DNA of 32,309 bases from Amoebophrya sp. AT5.2 (GCA_005223375.1 RXOD01003996.1:1-32309), one strand, 5' to 3'. Counted from the stretch's first letter, positions 10,510-23,119 are shown. Numbers and translations: made by a program. Notes: generated by a model from the letters alone, not told the origin.

Positions 10510-12617
10510 CGAGGAGGGGGCTACGAGGATGCGATGAAGTCGAAACCTGCCCAGAAGGAGCAGACGATCGATCCTCTTCATCTTCTCGCGAGGTCGAAAG
10601 CTGGTCGTACTCCTGCCCCTGCGAACAAAAGTCTCTAGCTCTACTAGGAGCTGCAACGAGAACGAATACGAATTCGAATACGATGCAGGCGGAAACATCT
10701 TCCCGTGTGCTGGTTGGAAATCGTGTCCGCAACGAATACAACTCGCGGCGCCCTGAGGAGCGGCAGAGTTGCAGCATGTTCATGTTGGATCGAGTGCCGA
10801 AGCGCTTCTGCGACAGGACCGTCAAATTGATAGAAAATTCGAGCAGCCCAAGCTATCGGGAACACGAAAACGAAAAGTGCGAGCGTCCTCCAGCCGTTCG
10901 TGGTTGGGTTTCAAAAGGCGAGTCAACATTGCCGAGCCCGTTCCGCGCGTGTGTGCCGCGACGTAGAGCAATGGAAGTTTTTCCCAAAGAAAGCCTGAAG
11001 ATGCAGACGGGGGTGAAGATGAGTCGATTGGAAAAACGGTGTAGGTGAGCAGGCAGCACTGAACCACGGCAGCGAGGAACGAATGAGACATGACGACCTG
11101 CTACTCTAGGGTTGTAGTTGGCCATCGTAGTAGTCCTATGGGCAACTACGGCATCAGGCGAGGACGAGGAGAGTTGCCGCTGATGAAAATGTGAAATGTA
11201 GGGGCACTAGAAAGATAGAAGTTCGTCCTCTGTCCGCCACTGCCACATCAAACAGATGTATGTAGTCGTGGAAGCCACTACAGTACGAAAATACGGATGA
11301 TCAGACCAGCCCGATTTACATCGCAGAACCCTTCCACGTCCGCCAAAGAAAAAACGGACATGGACTTCGATCTGGGATTGGTCATCGGCTGCATTCTGCG
11401 CGTCCTTTTTTTATATTTTTTGATTCAATTTGCTTGACTGATTCCGACCCCGAGCCTGATAGCGGAAATGTTATCACAGGCCCAAAAAATACACCCTGCC
11501 TTCGCAAGATGGTGGGATTTCTAATATTTTTAGATGTACTACGACCACGTTAAACGCTCGCGGAGTTCTTGTTCTTCTTGTTCTTGTACTAAACTATGTC
11601 TTGGTGGTGGTGGTCCAACAAGCAAAAGCAGTGCTCAATCGATTTCGATTTAAGTACGTAGCGAAGTCGTTCGATCTCCTTCTCCTGCTCCATGTCCATT
11701 GAAAACAAAATCCAACGAAAGGAGCAAAAGCGCAACATGTGCATGTCGTGGCGGACCGTTTGGGAGATGGGTTACACGATACTTTCTTGCACCTCAACTT
11801 GCTCGAGCACAAGGAAGCACTGGACGAACCCTGCTGATCAACGGAAGAACAACGAAAAAGAATACGCACGAAAGCAAAACGCAGAAGAAAGTGAAGAGTC
11901 GCAGCTTCGCAGCTTGACCAGAAATCCCAGCCTTGTGTTCGTCTCAAAGAAATGATTACCTGGTGGCGTCTATCGCAATTCACAGCTGTTGCTGGCGTCA
12001 CTCGTCTCACTCGGACTGGTGTACCAGACCTGGTGTTGTTGCGTCGCTCCTCTTACTTTGCCTTTGGAGGGTTGACCGACGTGCATTCGTTTGCCACTGC
12101 ACGCTAATGCTTTGCGTCAACATAACAAAAGTTGAAGCGGGTAGTGTCACGCATGCGGCTTGAGGTCGCGGTGGACGAGTGAGTGCGTTGCAGTTCTTGG
12201 CGTGTGGCGCTTACTCTCTTGTAACCGGCTAACACTTGTGGTTGCATCTGCATGAAGATAATTGGTATGTTCCCAATTTGTTTTACGCGAAGATTGATAT
12301 CAAACAACTTCAATGGTAAGGAAGTAGGTGGTGGTATGCGCTTGCGCGCGCGCGGCGGAAGGTGGTCAGGGTCTGATTGAATATACTAGCCATCGTTTGC
12401 TGTTGCTATTCTTGCCGCCAATAACTTCGAGGTGAGTTGGTCAGACGAAGGTGAAGATGAATCGCAACCCTCGAGATTCTTGAAGAAAAATATGTCGTCT
12501 CTGTGACGGTGGATCTGTCGCGTGGGCTTGGGTTTCAATTTCATCAACATCCTAGAAAGTCTTCGCGCCGAGTCCGACCCGTGAAGGGTCCGCCCTTGCA
12601 GCAGCTCCGCGGCGATC
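10510..12617. other. 2.1-kb spacer, no gene recognised
   Basis: No ORF here looks like protein on either strand. Local features are a GAATACGA-rich stretch near 10665-10685, a TTCTTG-rich pyrimidine run at 11565-11590, a GGTGGTGGTGG run near 11605, and the T-rich segment 11405-11425. The last few hundred bases probably form the 5' region of the coiled-coil gene. Confidence 0.5.
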
Positions 12618-15600
12618 ATGAACATCGACAGCATTTGGCCCGATGTGCCGCTTCTGCACACGTCGTTCGATGACGACGCCGACGCAAGCCCCATGTTCAA
12701 CATGCAGCACCACAGGATGAGGGGGCATCAACATGGTGGCGGGCCGGCGTCCTCGTCCTCTTCCGGGGGTCGTGCTGGGGATCCTCGCGCGGGCGCAGCG
12801 ACAGCAGCTCGAGCAGGAGCTCCTGGAGGGGGCCAACATCCCCACATCAACCACCCGCACCAGCAAGCCACCGCCTCCACCACCACCACACGCCTGAGCG
12901 CCAGCACCCGCCTCCTGCACGACAACTACATCACGGGTGAGAGCAGTCAGTTGGAGGTGGGACAGTTGCGGCAGTACTTGATGGAACGGGACGCGGTGAT
13001 TGGGCAGCTCGAGTCGCTGTTGCAGGACCAGAGCGCGCGATTCCGCCAGTCCATGCAGCAGGTGCAGCAGGACCTCTTCACGGCCACGAAGGGAGAAAAA
13101 GAGATGCAGGTGCTGCTCCGGTCCCGCCAGAGCCAAGACAACGAAGAGAAGCTGCGTCTGTCCATGGAGAAGCAGCGCTTGGAACTCGAACTGGAGCACG
13201 CGGCGAAAACAAAGCAGCGAGAAGAACTGGAGTGGAGACAGAAAGCAGACGACTTGGAGAAGCAACTCACGGACTTTCGTCTGGACGAACAAAGACTGGC
13301 GTTTTTGGAGAAGGAAAACAAGGGACTGAAAGGAGAGCTGGAGGATGTACTTCTTCTTCTACTGCTACAGCTACTATCACTGTATTAGAAGTGCGAATGA
13401 TGCTTAAACTTTTCTGAGAAATAAAAGATCGAACAAAGTACAGGAACGGGTCCTCCCCGACCCCGTCACCATCAACACAAAATTCAATAAATTCTCACTG
13501 ATTGAATATTGCTGAAAAACTGTTGAATCGCCAGTTGGAGCGGCAAATCGAGGTGAAGGGCGCTTTGATAGACAAGCTCGAGAATGAAAAGATTGACCTT
13601 GAGAAGGGCGCTCGCGGCCGCATCGGCAACTTCGCGGCGGAGCGGCAGCACCGCCTGGAAAAGGAGAAGCTTCAGCAGGAGGTCGATATGCTGCGACGAC
13701 AGCTCACTACAGCTGCAGGCGCTGGCGCAGGAGCACCCTCCTCGTCCTCCTCGTCTCCGGATCACAGTGAAGCCGCAGCCGCAGCTGCCTCCGCTTCGGC
13801 GGAGCAGCGCACTGCCGATGACGAAGCGTGGCTGCAAAAACTGGAGGAGACGCGAGCGCACTACGAAGCCGAGCTCCAGCACGTGCGCAGTGAGGTCGAG
13901 AACAGCTGCCAGCGGCTAAAGCAAGAGCTTGAAATCGAAAAGGAGCGCCGCGAACTGGCGGAACGCGAACAGATGTCACTTCAAGGCAAGTTGCGGATGG
14001 AAAAACACCGCGGCGACGAGGAAAACCGGAGGGGAGAACTGGAAAAAGAAGAAATGGACTCGAGACTAGCAGTGCTGAGACAGGAATTGGAGGAAACCAG
14101 GTACCGGAAGTACCCTGCCTGATGTAAAAGGAGCGACGTGGTTGTGATGATAAATTCCTTGTCAGTCTTCGAATTCATGATCGAGAAGATGCCGACTGAG
14201 CAGTCGTCTTCTACTCCGTCGTGCTTCACTCGTCCAAGCGCCGACACATCAGCAATGATTCATCATTATATCTCAGGACGGCGATCACCGCGGAGCGCGC
14301 GGAACTGGAGCAGCAGATGCGGCGGGAAGTGGAGCGTCGGCTGCAGGAGAAGGAGGCGGAGTCTGACCGAAAATCTCGCGGCCTCACGGACAACTTCGAC
14401 GTGGAGCGGCGGGACTTCGTCACCCGCATCGCCGATCTGGAGCGCGCGGTCAACGAGCGTGGTGTCGAGTGCGCGAGCCTGCGCGACCAGCTGGCGAGTG
14501 CCGGGGCCGAGGGCACTCGCCTGCAGGGCGAGGTCGAGCGGTGTCGCGCAGAAAGGGAGCAGGCAGTGGCTGCTGCGGTTGCGGACAAGGTCGTAGGAGG
14601 AGCGGAGGGCGGTGGCGACGAGCGCCACCAGCAAGAGCTGCAACTGCCGTTGCCAGGAGGGCCTCTAGACCAGGGCGCATCAGTCAGCAAGGTTTCGTCG
14701 GTTGTGGTCGGTGGCGGACCCGCCTCGTCCTCGTCTTCAAAACGCAGCGTGCCAGGGATGCGCGCTGCCTTCAGCCGTAGCGTCTCCCGCGGATCCGGAC
14801 GCGCGGTCGACGATCGGTCGCGCAGCCCGAACTTGCTGCTGCAACAGCAGCGACAGCTAAAGGAGAAGCTGCGCGTTCTGGAGACGGAAAACGTGAGCCT
14901 GAAGAAAACCTTGGAAAAGCGCTCACGGCACGACGGAACCGGAGGTGGAAGCAATGCGGGAACGCCCAGCGCCGCCGCCGGAAGTGGTACGCCAACGCTC
15001 ACGGAATTGCGCAGCGTGAAGAAGAAACTAATTGACCGCGAGAAGGAAGTCGCGGAGTTGCGCCGAAAGCTCCAGTCATCTGTAGGCGAAGTAGACCGGG
15101 GCGGAAAACACATCGGACAATACCTGCCTCCGCGCGACAGCTCCGTCACCCCGAGCAACCACGACAGGTTTCGCACCTCCGGGAATCCAGCGACCAGTAG
15201 CTTTTCGCGCAGCTCGAGCACGACCCGCGAACAGCTTCTGCTCGTCACAAAGAAGGAGGATGAAATCAAACGATTAAAAGCGGAAAATACAGAGTTGCGT
15301 AGCCGCGTCGAGGAGCTGCACTATGGGCAGGACCAACTCTCCAAGTCGGCGTGTTCGTCTTCATCCCAACGCGAAGTAGAGCACACCGAGGAGAAGCAGA
15401 AGCTGCAGATTACCGTTGAAAGTCTCACGTCGCAGGTGCGAGAAATGGAGCGGCGCCTGGCTGAAGAGGCCGGAGCGAGCCGTCACTTGGAGGCGGAAAA
15501 CGTGGAGAAGCGGCGACGCGTACGGGAATTGGAGGCTCTTTACGAGGAGGCAGACCGGGCACGTGAAGAATTGGAGGAGAAAGTGGTCGGACTCAACAGG

Positions 15601-17007
15601 CATGTGGCGGACGTGAGCGAAAAGCAAGCGCAGCTGCGGGTGCGAGAGCGGGCGACCGAAGACGAGCTGGGGGAGGAATTGCGAGAAAGCCGAGTACTAC
15701 TCGAAAAAAAAGAATTTGAATTTCGATTTTAATTATTTGCATCCACCAGAATTCAACAATGAGTGACTCACGACGAATCACCAGGGCTCAAAAAATAGCG
15801 GAATTCGAACAATAAATGAGAATGACGTGCTCAACACCAGGCCTCGGAGCAGCGGCTCCGCGCGGAACTCGAGGGATTGCGCGCTGATGTGACTTCTGCA
15901 AGCAAGCGCAGTGCCAAGCTTGAGGACCAGCTTGACGCCGAGGCCAGTCGCTGCAGTCTTCTCGAACAGACCATTGAAATTCTGAACAAGGAAAAGAGCC
16001 TGTTGCAAGAAGAAATCCGCGATTTGGAGCGCCAGGTTACGGAACGCAGCATGAACTTCAACGTGAGGGCGTCGCTCACCTCAGGAGCAGGACCGGGCGG
16101 TGGAGCAGGAGCTGCTGCTGCTGGTGCTGGCGCCCCGCCCGAGCCACGATTCTCTGAAGCCGCTGCGCACACGCAGCACACCGACCGCGCCCCGGCGCCG
16201 AATTTCGTCGCTCGCACGCCAGCAGCCTCCAAGAATGGGGAGCACCACTACAACGGGACGTCGACGCCCGGCTCTGTTCTGTTCGGAACCAGAGGCCTTG
16301 CCAGAGGCGGTATGCGCGAGCCAAGTAGTGGTGCAAATAACCATGACCGTCGCGACTACGAGTACGATCTCGACCGCGTCCGCGGCCATCAGGATCATGT
16401 TGACGTTCGGACTTTAGAGGAATTCGACGCGCGCTCCATCGCTAGTTTCTCCCGGACGGGGGCCTCACATAACCGAACCAGCCGCATGTTCCTCAGCGAT
16501 CAAAAGGCCACCGGTCGGAGGCCTGCTGGAGATCACCGCTCGCGCGCACGCAACGAGCACTACAGAGAAGGAAACCTCGGGCACGGCGGTCTTCCAGGCG
16601 AGGACTTGCGGAGCCGGTACAACGATGCCGGCTCTCCTCGCGAGCGAAGTGCGTCCGGCAGCCGTGGTCGCGGGGATAATTACAGCAACGCGCCGTCGCG
16701 AAACACGAACTACCCTCGTGGCGGCATGAGTGCGGAGCAGAGGCGGCATCTTCATGCGGACACGGCAGGAGCGTACTCGAGCTCGGACGAGGAGAGCGTC
16801 TTTTTGTCCCGCCGCACGACCGCAATGCGAAAGCCGCTCATGTCGCGATCCGCAAATCCTGCCCGCGGCGGGGCCCGTACTGGTGGTGTGAAATCATCAA
16901 GGGCCGCCAAGTCCGACTCGAGCTCGGAAGGCAGTCTGGAACGCATCGTGCGCGAGTCCGATCCGTTGTTTCGTGGGAGCCGGAAAAAGAAAAGCAGCGA
17001 CAGATAA
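12618..17007 (+). CDS. Long coiled-coil protein, four exons, complete
   Basis: The exons are 12618-13346, 13535-14100, 14277-15693 and 15841-17007, totalling 3,879 nt or 1,292 residues. The introns start GTACTT, GTACCG and GTACTA and end CAG; all phases match. The first in-frame ATG (MNIDSIWPDVPLL) follows a spacer with no longer extension. Residues 1-105 are low complexity (His, Gly, Thr/Ala-rich). From about 108 to 430 and 440-500 the protein is a heptad-rich coiled coil full of Leu, Glu, Gln, Lys and Arg. It is broken by an Ala/Ser-rich insert near 305-340 and by a Ser/Gly/Arg linker at about 545-680, and resumes from about 700 to 960. The last 330 residues are Arg/Ser/Gly-rich and probably disordered, ending in a basic tail. 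Such proteins are typically structural (basal body, cytoskeleton, Golgi tether); no specific homologue is recognised. Confidence 0.85.
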
Positions 17008-18032
17008 AACTTGTTCGCGAGACTTCTGCTGAGAGAACAAGAGTCATCCACTCTGGCGACGCGCTGTGTTGATGTTGGCCAAAGAAGTCATCCGGCGCCG
17101 CGTGCCAACGTGAGTAAAATAAAGCTAAGTCTAAGTTAGTAGGTGTTCTAAGAAAGAGCTAGTTGTATGGCATTGGCAACCAAGGAGTAGATAGAAGGAC
17201 GAGGACGAGCAGCAGGCCAGTAGCAGGGCCAGGGCTGCAGAGTACTTATTCTTCTACGCCACAGCCACACGTATTTTTTTGATCGAACAAACTGGAAGTT
17301 GCTTGCAGCGCTGGGGCCGCAGCAGGGAAGTAGTAGACCGATGGACCTGGACCTGGTGGACGTGGAGGGGGAGGCTCGCCGCAGCTGCTCTGCAACCCAA
17401 AGTCGAAGACAAAGAGCAGCAAGAAGGCTCTTTTCGTTGACCATGCTTTGCATAACTACATTTTCTTTTACCCGCACCCATTCTAGAACGCCAACACTAT
17501 CAGAATCCGACAAACGCTGAAATTTTCTTTTCAAGGAATCAATAATTTTTCTTTTCGAACGTGCTGGTGCCTTAGTTCATGGCATGCTGACGCTGCCAGG
17601 TGAAAAATTAATCCGCTTATGTGCGTGTGCTGTCGCTGTGTAGTGCTGTGCCGCAGTCACAAAGGACTAGAACACATTTTTACATTAAAAAAAGAACAAG
17701 AAGATAGCATTTAGCATTACGACTTTCCGTATCTTGCTTCGAGCAATGCACTCTGTTGTAGTAGTTCCTGTTGATTAAATTTAAAGTGGAAGCACTTTCG
17801 ATCTACGATCTCGGGAACGGGATATTACTCTTGCGCGCCCTCCGTGACGTCGCGGAAAATGAATCTGTGTGCACGCCTTTGCCCGAAGAGGTGAAGCGTT
17901 CGCACCCGAAATGAAGAAGCAACGACACAAGGTCGGGACGACGAGTCGCGCTACCAGAAGATGGGGACAGTCGAAGAACTTTCGTGAAAAAGAAAAATTT
18001 CTCTGAGGAGCAGGTGAGGTTTGAAGAGAAAG
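17008..18032. other. 1-kb spacer
   Basis: No gene was seen. Short ORFs around 17148-17534 on both strands overlap each other and show no conserved features. A-rich runs and TTTTT tracts occur at 17525-17560 and 17670-17705. The end probably contains the 5' region of the leucine-rich-repeat gene. Confidence 0.5.
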
Positions 18033-19656
18033 ATGACGAGCCCACGAGAATCACTCAACAAAATGAATTCGCAGCATTTGCGATATCGGCACGAGCGACC
18101 ACGGTCAGAGGCGGAACGCTTGCATCAGGTAAGGAACATGAAGACCGCTGAATCAAAGTGCAACTCGGGACTGACATCCATGTCCCATTGCTTTTAGACT
18201 TGTACCAGTACTACCTGTCAAAAAATTGGAAGAGAGAGACACCACGAAAGAAGGGCATTATAGATTGATACGAAAGCTTAGCTTCGGCGGTGACCGGGCA
18301 AAAAAAAGGCTTCCCGAGCTTGTATTTGAGTTCGACGAAATTAACAAAATGGTGGTAATCGAGGATTTGGACGAAATCGACGACCCCACGTCAAGCAGCT
18401 CGTCGTCTTCTACGTCCGACCCGAAAGCGCCTACGATAAAGAAGGGCTTTCTGAATGACGACAACCGGGATTCGCTCTACGGCCCCGACGGCAGCGAGCA
18501 AGGCAAAGTGACGGAAAAGCAGAAGCAGCAATGGGCCGTCGATGACATGAACCGCGAACAAAACAAAAAAGCGGGCTTGGGAGGATACAGTTCGAGGTAC
18601 TGCTGATGTTGCAACAACTCGAATTAAAAGTAAAGTATCTAGATCTACTGCTCAGTGGACTAGAACAACAACACTCAAACTCCGTACAACGAGGCTGAAG
18701 CAGGGAACTATGATGGTGTTTCATGAAGCGAGTGACCACCGACCTCCGACAGCCCGGCAACTACTCGCAGCATCAACACCAGGCAGCTCTTCTGACGACG
18801 ACCCGAACTACTACTACAAGAAACTTGAACTTCCATGATCTCTTCTATCGTCGAGAAATACGAGCTGTATTCAGCAGGAAGCAATGTCAAATAATTTATT
18901 AAAAAGTGCACCTTTGCTTTCTATTGCGCCGACGATCGCAGCTACGACAAGCCCGGTTGGTTCACCACGGACTGGCCTTCGAACTGCCAGTACAACAATC
19001 CGGACTGTGAGGTGGCGGAGATGGACACGACAACACACGAGTCCGATCTCCACCGAGAAGTGGTACGAAAGTCGGACCGGTGGCGCGTGTCGGTTCTGGA
19101 AAACACGTCAAATGAGGTGCGCTTGAGTTTCCTCGGTATGCGCGACGAAGATCTGGACGCGATGGTGGAAGAGTTACGCGATAGAGAGCACATCGAGCAC
19201 ATCGACTTGACTTTTAACCACCTGAAGGACGCGGGCATACAGCGCCTGGTGGGCTCACTGGCAAACAAAAAGTGCCTGCCAGGACTCAAGACGTTGCGAG
19301 TGTACTGATCTTTCTGGAGGAGACTGAAGAGCAGTCTTCCATCGTTCTATATTTTTCTATTGCTTTCGTTTTTAACTTCAAATCTGGATTCCCCGACCTT
19401 ACGTTCGTTTATTTACCGGTACGTACCAGTACGAGTACCACGACCGAACGGAACAGAATTTGGATTATTTGGAGTCATCTGTTCCTGACTTGTACCACTA
19501 CCACGATCTGGCAGGTACAAAAACGAGTTTACGAGCCTGGGGAAGCAGATGCTGTCTGGGCTGAAGATACTCCGCAAATCGCTAGAGGTTCAAATTGATG
19601 AGCCGGACTACTTTAAGAACAAGACGGAAAGCGGAGACGCAGCGGCAGGCGCGTGA
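18033..19656 (+). CDS. Leucine-rich-repeat protein, about 319 residues
   Basis: The exons are 18033-18128 (putative), about 18235-18596, 18942-19301 and 19515-19656 (stop TGA). The last two introns are firm: GTACTG...CGCAG and GTACTG...GGCAG, both in phase. The first intron (GTAAGG at 18129) is less sure. The best-looking acceptor, TTTTAG at about 18198, is out of phase, and an AG after codon GAG at 18234 is used to keep frame. The C-terminal 110 residues contain ribonuclease-inhibitor-type repeats: IEHIDLTFNHLKDAGIQRLV, then LKTLRVYKNEFTSLGKQML. Upstream is a motif PGWFTTDWPSNCQYNNPDC with two Cys, and an Asp/Ser-rich segment. LRRs of this kind bind protein partners. No signal peptide or membrane segment is visible, so a cytosolic or organelle-associated scaffold is likely. 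The family is not recognised. Confidence 0.75.
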
Positions 19657-20328
19657 GCAGCAGGACTCCGCATTTTATTCAGCGCCCAGAATCATTCAGC
19701 GCCCATTGAATAATTCAGCGCCGAGAAGTGTCGGCGCTAGTCCTACTCGTGGCCTGCACGAACCTAAACAGCAGCTCCTCCTCGCGTATGCGCAAACAAA
19801 AATAACAACAACAGCCTGCTCAGTTAGCGTCGGAGAAAGAAAAGCAAAAACGGTTTTTCTGTGGCGCTCTGCGTAGGTGCCGTTGCCAGCTCGCGAAATG
19901 CGAAAACTCGGCGCGATTTTTCACGTCCAATAAATGAGGCCCGCCACCAGGCCTCTATCAAAGAAATGTTCTTAAACAAAAGTATGTGAAGACGATGGCG
20001 CTGCTCCGTGGTACTACTTATATCAAGAAAGATCAAGTGCCTCGTCCAAGTCCAAATAGCTACGCCGCCACTTCTGCTCCATCTTGTCCACAACCACGAC
20101 ATGTCGTTGCCGTTCGCTTCCTCCCTTATAATTCTTGATCTTGCGCCGGTTGCGGTTTCGGTTGCGCTCTTGTCACACTACAACAGGTAGAGGAAAAGTA
20201 ACGTACTTCTACTTGCACTTTTTACTTACTTACATCAACACTCTACTCACCAGTACGTGCGCCTACACGTACACCTATTACACGTCCCTGCTCCTCCAAG
20301 CTCAACCAAGTGTTAAAACGCCCGCACT
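19657..20328. other. Spacer between the LRR and AP2 genes
   Basis: About 670 bases without a credible ORF. The first 80 bases hold a threefold repeat and hairpin, listed separately. The stretch 20200-20300 is rich in CTTACT and TACAC pyrimidine-rich motifs just upstream of the AP2 gene. Confidence 0.5.
19677..19738. repeat. Three copies of ATTCAGCGCC plus hairpin after LRR gene stop
   Basis: The decamer ATTCAGCGCC occurs at 19677-19686, 19694-19703 and 19713-19722. The third copy runs into an 8-bp hairpin, AGCGCCGA-gaagtg-TCGGCGCT, at 19717-19738. The group begins 20 bases after the LRR stop codon, so it probably lies in the 3' untranslated region. Confidence 0.85.
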
Positions 20329-21783
20329 ATGTTCGCTCGTTCTGCTCAGCGTTTGAAGGAGCGCGTTCCCTTTCGGAACGTGCGGCAGCGTCGGCGCAGT
20401 CGCGGCCGCATCGTGCAGTTGAAGCAGACGCACTACGAGCCCAAGACGGATTGCTCAGGGAAGTTGCCGGTGTCGATTTTGGGAACCGGCGTCTTGCGCC
20501 GGCTGGTGCAAAGTTCACGGTCGGAAGCGGAAGACCTGCTGCGGCAGATCGACTGGGACAAATATCGCACGGGCGTTTCGGGAGTTCGATGGCACTCCAT
20601 GGGCGGCTTCATGGTGCAGTTCAAAAGAAGACGCCTCGACAAAAATTTCGTGGTATAGTATTTCTTTGATGAACATTTGATTCAATTTTCAACTCCAACC
20701 ATACGTACACGTAGATCGATCTTCGCTCTCGTGTCTTGCTCAAGAAGTAGATGCGATGTGCGTGGTCGTGTGCTCTTTGGAAGGTGGTCGCGTGTTACTG
20801 CAATCATGAGAACGAAAACACCAGAGTGCCACTGCGGAGAAAGTGCCGCACGCTGCAGCGGTCGCGGTGCGTTGTCACGAGATGGGTTTCGATTTGTTCT
20901 TCATAGATAAGATAGATCATCATCCTGATCATGATCGGTCTTGAGAAGCTGCCGAACAAACGCGCCCTCGCTACAACAGGTGTCTTGCAAGTGCTTTTTC
21001 CGCGTCGGTCTTTACGGGTTCGAGGAAGCGAAGAGGCGAGCGATCGCGTATCGGAAGCGCCTGGAGCAGGAGTGGCGAGAACAGGAGATGATATGGCGCA
21101 TCCTCGACACGAAAAAGGAGATCCGCAAATACAAAGAGATGCGCGCAGCTGAGCAGACTTCGTCAACCGCCAGCGGTTCCTCGCCCCCCTCCCCGTCAGG
21201 CTCAGGATCCAGCTCTTCCACCAGCTGTAGCTCCTCGACGACTCATTTATCACTATCGCCCGCAGGAGGTGGTAGAACACCTTCGTCGTCCTCGACGAGC
21301 ATAACCAGAGCGTTGCGGAGCAGGCGCCACAGGCAAAGTGCAGCGGGGGCTGGCGCCGATCCGGGCCATGAAAACCAACACGAGGGAGAGGCGGCGCCCC
21401 ACCCACAGCACAGCGCGTTTGCGCTACGGAGCAGCACGCCTGATCTCTTCGGATCTCCAAGTAGAAGCCAGCGAGCGGCGGCACAGAACCGGACGACGAT
21501 TCCGGCTGATAGTGGTGCTGAAGCTGCAGACCAGCAGCAGCAGCAGCAGCACGGAAGCAAAACGCGGCCGGGAGCGCGAGTGGGTGGAGTTTCAGCAAAT
21601 ACTGCCAATCCGGACAGTGTCCACTACGAGGCCTCCGCCAACAACGACTTGCGGCCTCCGACACACGAGGAAATGGTTGAAATGACGAAATCGCAGGACA
21701 AGGTGGACAATTACATGTCCAGAAGAACCAAATTTGGGTGGAAAGGAAGACGAACGAACAAGGTGCAAGTAGGAGCAACATGA
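20329..21783 (+). CDS. AP2-domain protein (putative ApiAP2-type DNA-binding protein)
   Basis: The exons are 20329-20652 and 20980-21783 (375 residues, stop TGA); the intron GTATAG...AACAG is phase 0. The domain covers residues about 81-140 and is cut by the intron. Exon 1 gives TGVSGVRWHSMGGFMVQFKR and exon 2 gives FFRVGLYGFEEAKRRAIAYR, matching the AP2 pattern of three strands (SGVRW.., ..VQFKR, ..FRVG.YGFEEA) followed by the packing helix. The N-terminus is very basic (residues 8-32, many Arg), which suits nuclear targeting or DNA backbone contact. After a short acidic/basic helix the C-terminal 200 residues are Ser/Thr/Gln-rich and disordered, including a run of seven Gln. AP2 proteins are the main transcription-factor class in apicomplexans and are common in dinoflagellates. 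A further small 3' exon cannot be excluded, since GTGCAAG near 21760 could act as a donor. Confidence 0.85.
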
Positions 21784-22247
21784 ATTTACCTCATGACGCC
21801 GGGGCTGCCGCGCAGGAAATACAAACAGCAATCACCGTGAATGAGCGACATGGACATCTTCCTTCCAGCGACGAGATGTTCCGTTGGGATTGTGACGGAT
21901 GCGCGGACGAGACCGCTCTGGCCCGATGATGCGAGTGCAGCTGATTCGTCATCGTATGTACGCATAGTGAACGGGGTACAGTAGATTAAGATTTTGAAGA
22001 CTGGGACTTGGAGTCATGTCAACGAGCCCCCAATCTCGTCAGCACCACGTCCATCGCGGCGGCGAACGCAGCGCCAGCGTGGCGAGGATGGAAATCTAGT
22101 GACAGGTGCCCCTGGCCCTGACAGCACGGATGAGATGGAGGGACGCATGGACACGCAAGAATTGTCGCCCCTCAAAGTCAAACAAGTCTAATTTAGCTAA
22201 ACGGCAAGCCCAAAATAAATGAAGAGCGAACGACTCCGAAGTGCACA
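21784..22247. other. Spacer downstream of the AP2 gene
   Basis: About 460 bases. An open frame continues to 21929 in another phase (residues PSSDEMFRWDCDGCADE), which could be an alternative 3' exon of the AP2 gene but has no splice evidence. Otherwise nothing was recognised. Confidence 0.4.
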
Positions 22248-22331
22248 ATGACAATTGAAACGCGTCACCACGCGAGCCCAAGCGCAAAGATTGATACAAC
22301 TGCTGAGCGTGCGAAGGCTCGTTTTGATGAG
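22248..22331 (+). CDS. Possible 5' exon of the EF-hand gene
   Basis: ATG at 22248 begins 28 codons (ending TAERAKARFDE) followed by a good donor GTAAGA at 22332 in phase 0. If it is joined to an AG at 23119-23120, the EF-hand exon is extended upstream by LSR and reads ...KARFDELSRMQRLGSWFVKK, a natural helix leading into the EF-hand. The acceptor has no clear pyrimidine tract. The alternative is that translation starts at 23130 and this ORF is untranslated or unrelated. Confidence 0.35.
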
Positions 22332-23119
22332 GTAAGAGCCGCTGGTTCGTCGCAGCGGCCCTGTTACTCGAAGATGCCCGGTTGGTGCTTGTGTTCGCCA
22401 TCAAAGAAAGTGCCACTCACGAGAACCAAAACGGTGGAGGTGGAGGTAGAAGAGTACGACGTAAACGTATTTCGCGTAACACTAGTAACACCCCCTTCTT
22501 GCAGTCGCTCAGTACCACTCGAGGACTCCCAGTCAACATGCCTCGAACGTGTCGCGCGGCACATGAAGCTAACTCCTGGTCCTTTTGATGTATGCAGCAA
22601 CCAATGTTGAATGTCTCATGTTTTTCTTCCACGACTCAGCTCGGCGCACTTTCTTGCAGCGTGGTCGTACTCGTATAGCGACCCTTTCGTATTCGTCGTT
22701 CAGCTGTCCTCACCCCCTTATTTCGCCCCATCGCTCGCGCAGCGAAAAAAATCAAAATGAATTGGTGCTACTCCAATCGTAGGGGGGTAGAATTGCGCTT
22801 AGTCACGCACGAACTCGTATACCAAAACCAACTTCATTTCCATATTTAGATTTATAAAAGTAAGTAAGCATAAGCATAAGTAAGTAAAGTTTAAGTAAGC
22901 ATAACCGAGGTGGAAATCAAAGGTGTGGCACTTCCAATCCTGCTGTCTTGTCAACGAAAAAAAACAAAACGCATTGATACAAGCACCATCTTGATTTTGC
23001 GCACGTGGAGGACGTTGTAGATTCGACTACGAACAAACCGAAAGTAAAAGAGCAGCTAGACCTTTGATTGTACTGGTGTGTCGATCGTATATCTAATTCA
23101 ACCGAGCCAGAGAAGGATA
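22332..23119. other. Putative intron or spacer ahead of the EF-hand gene
   Basis: It contains a repeat array of GTAAGTAAG/CATAAG units and A-rich tracts near 22960. The reading frame from 22248 stays open to 22610 but becomes compositionally unlike the upstream 28 codons, consistent with read-through into an intron. Confidence 0.35.
22860..22904 (+). repeat. GTAAG/CATAAG degenerate tandem repeat
   Basis: About 45 bases are built from GTAAGTAAG and CATAAG units with small variations. The repeat consists of overlapping 5' splice-site-like words (GTAAGT). Confidence 0.85.

Noticed and set aside
10485..11048. ORF of 187 codons starting inside the methyltransferase end
   Set aside because: It overlaps the methyltransferase stop in another frame and continues into spacer with Arg/Ser/Glu-rich, non-conserved sequence.
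14226..15269. Minus-strand ORF of 347 codons
   Set aside because: It lies opposite a well-supported coiled-coil exon and is Ser/Arg/Phe-rich as expected for an antisense shadow.
20804..21781. Minus-strand ORF of 325 codons
   Set aside because: It overlaps the AP2 gene exon 2 on the opposite strand, has no recognisable domain and random-looking composition.
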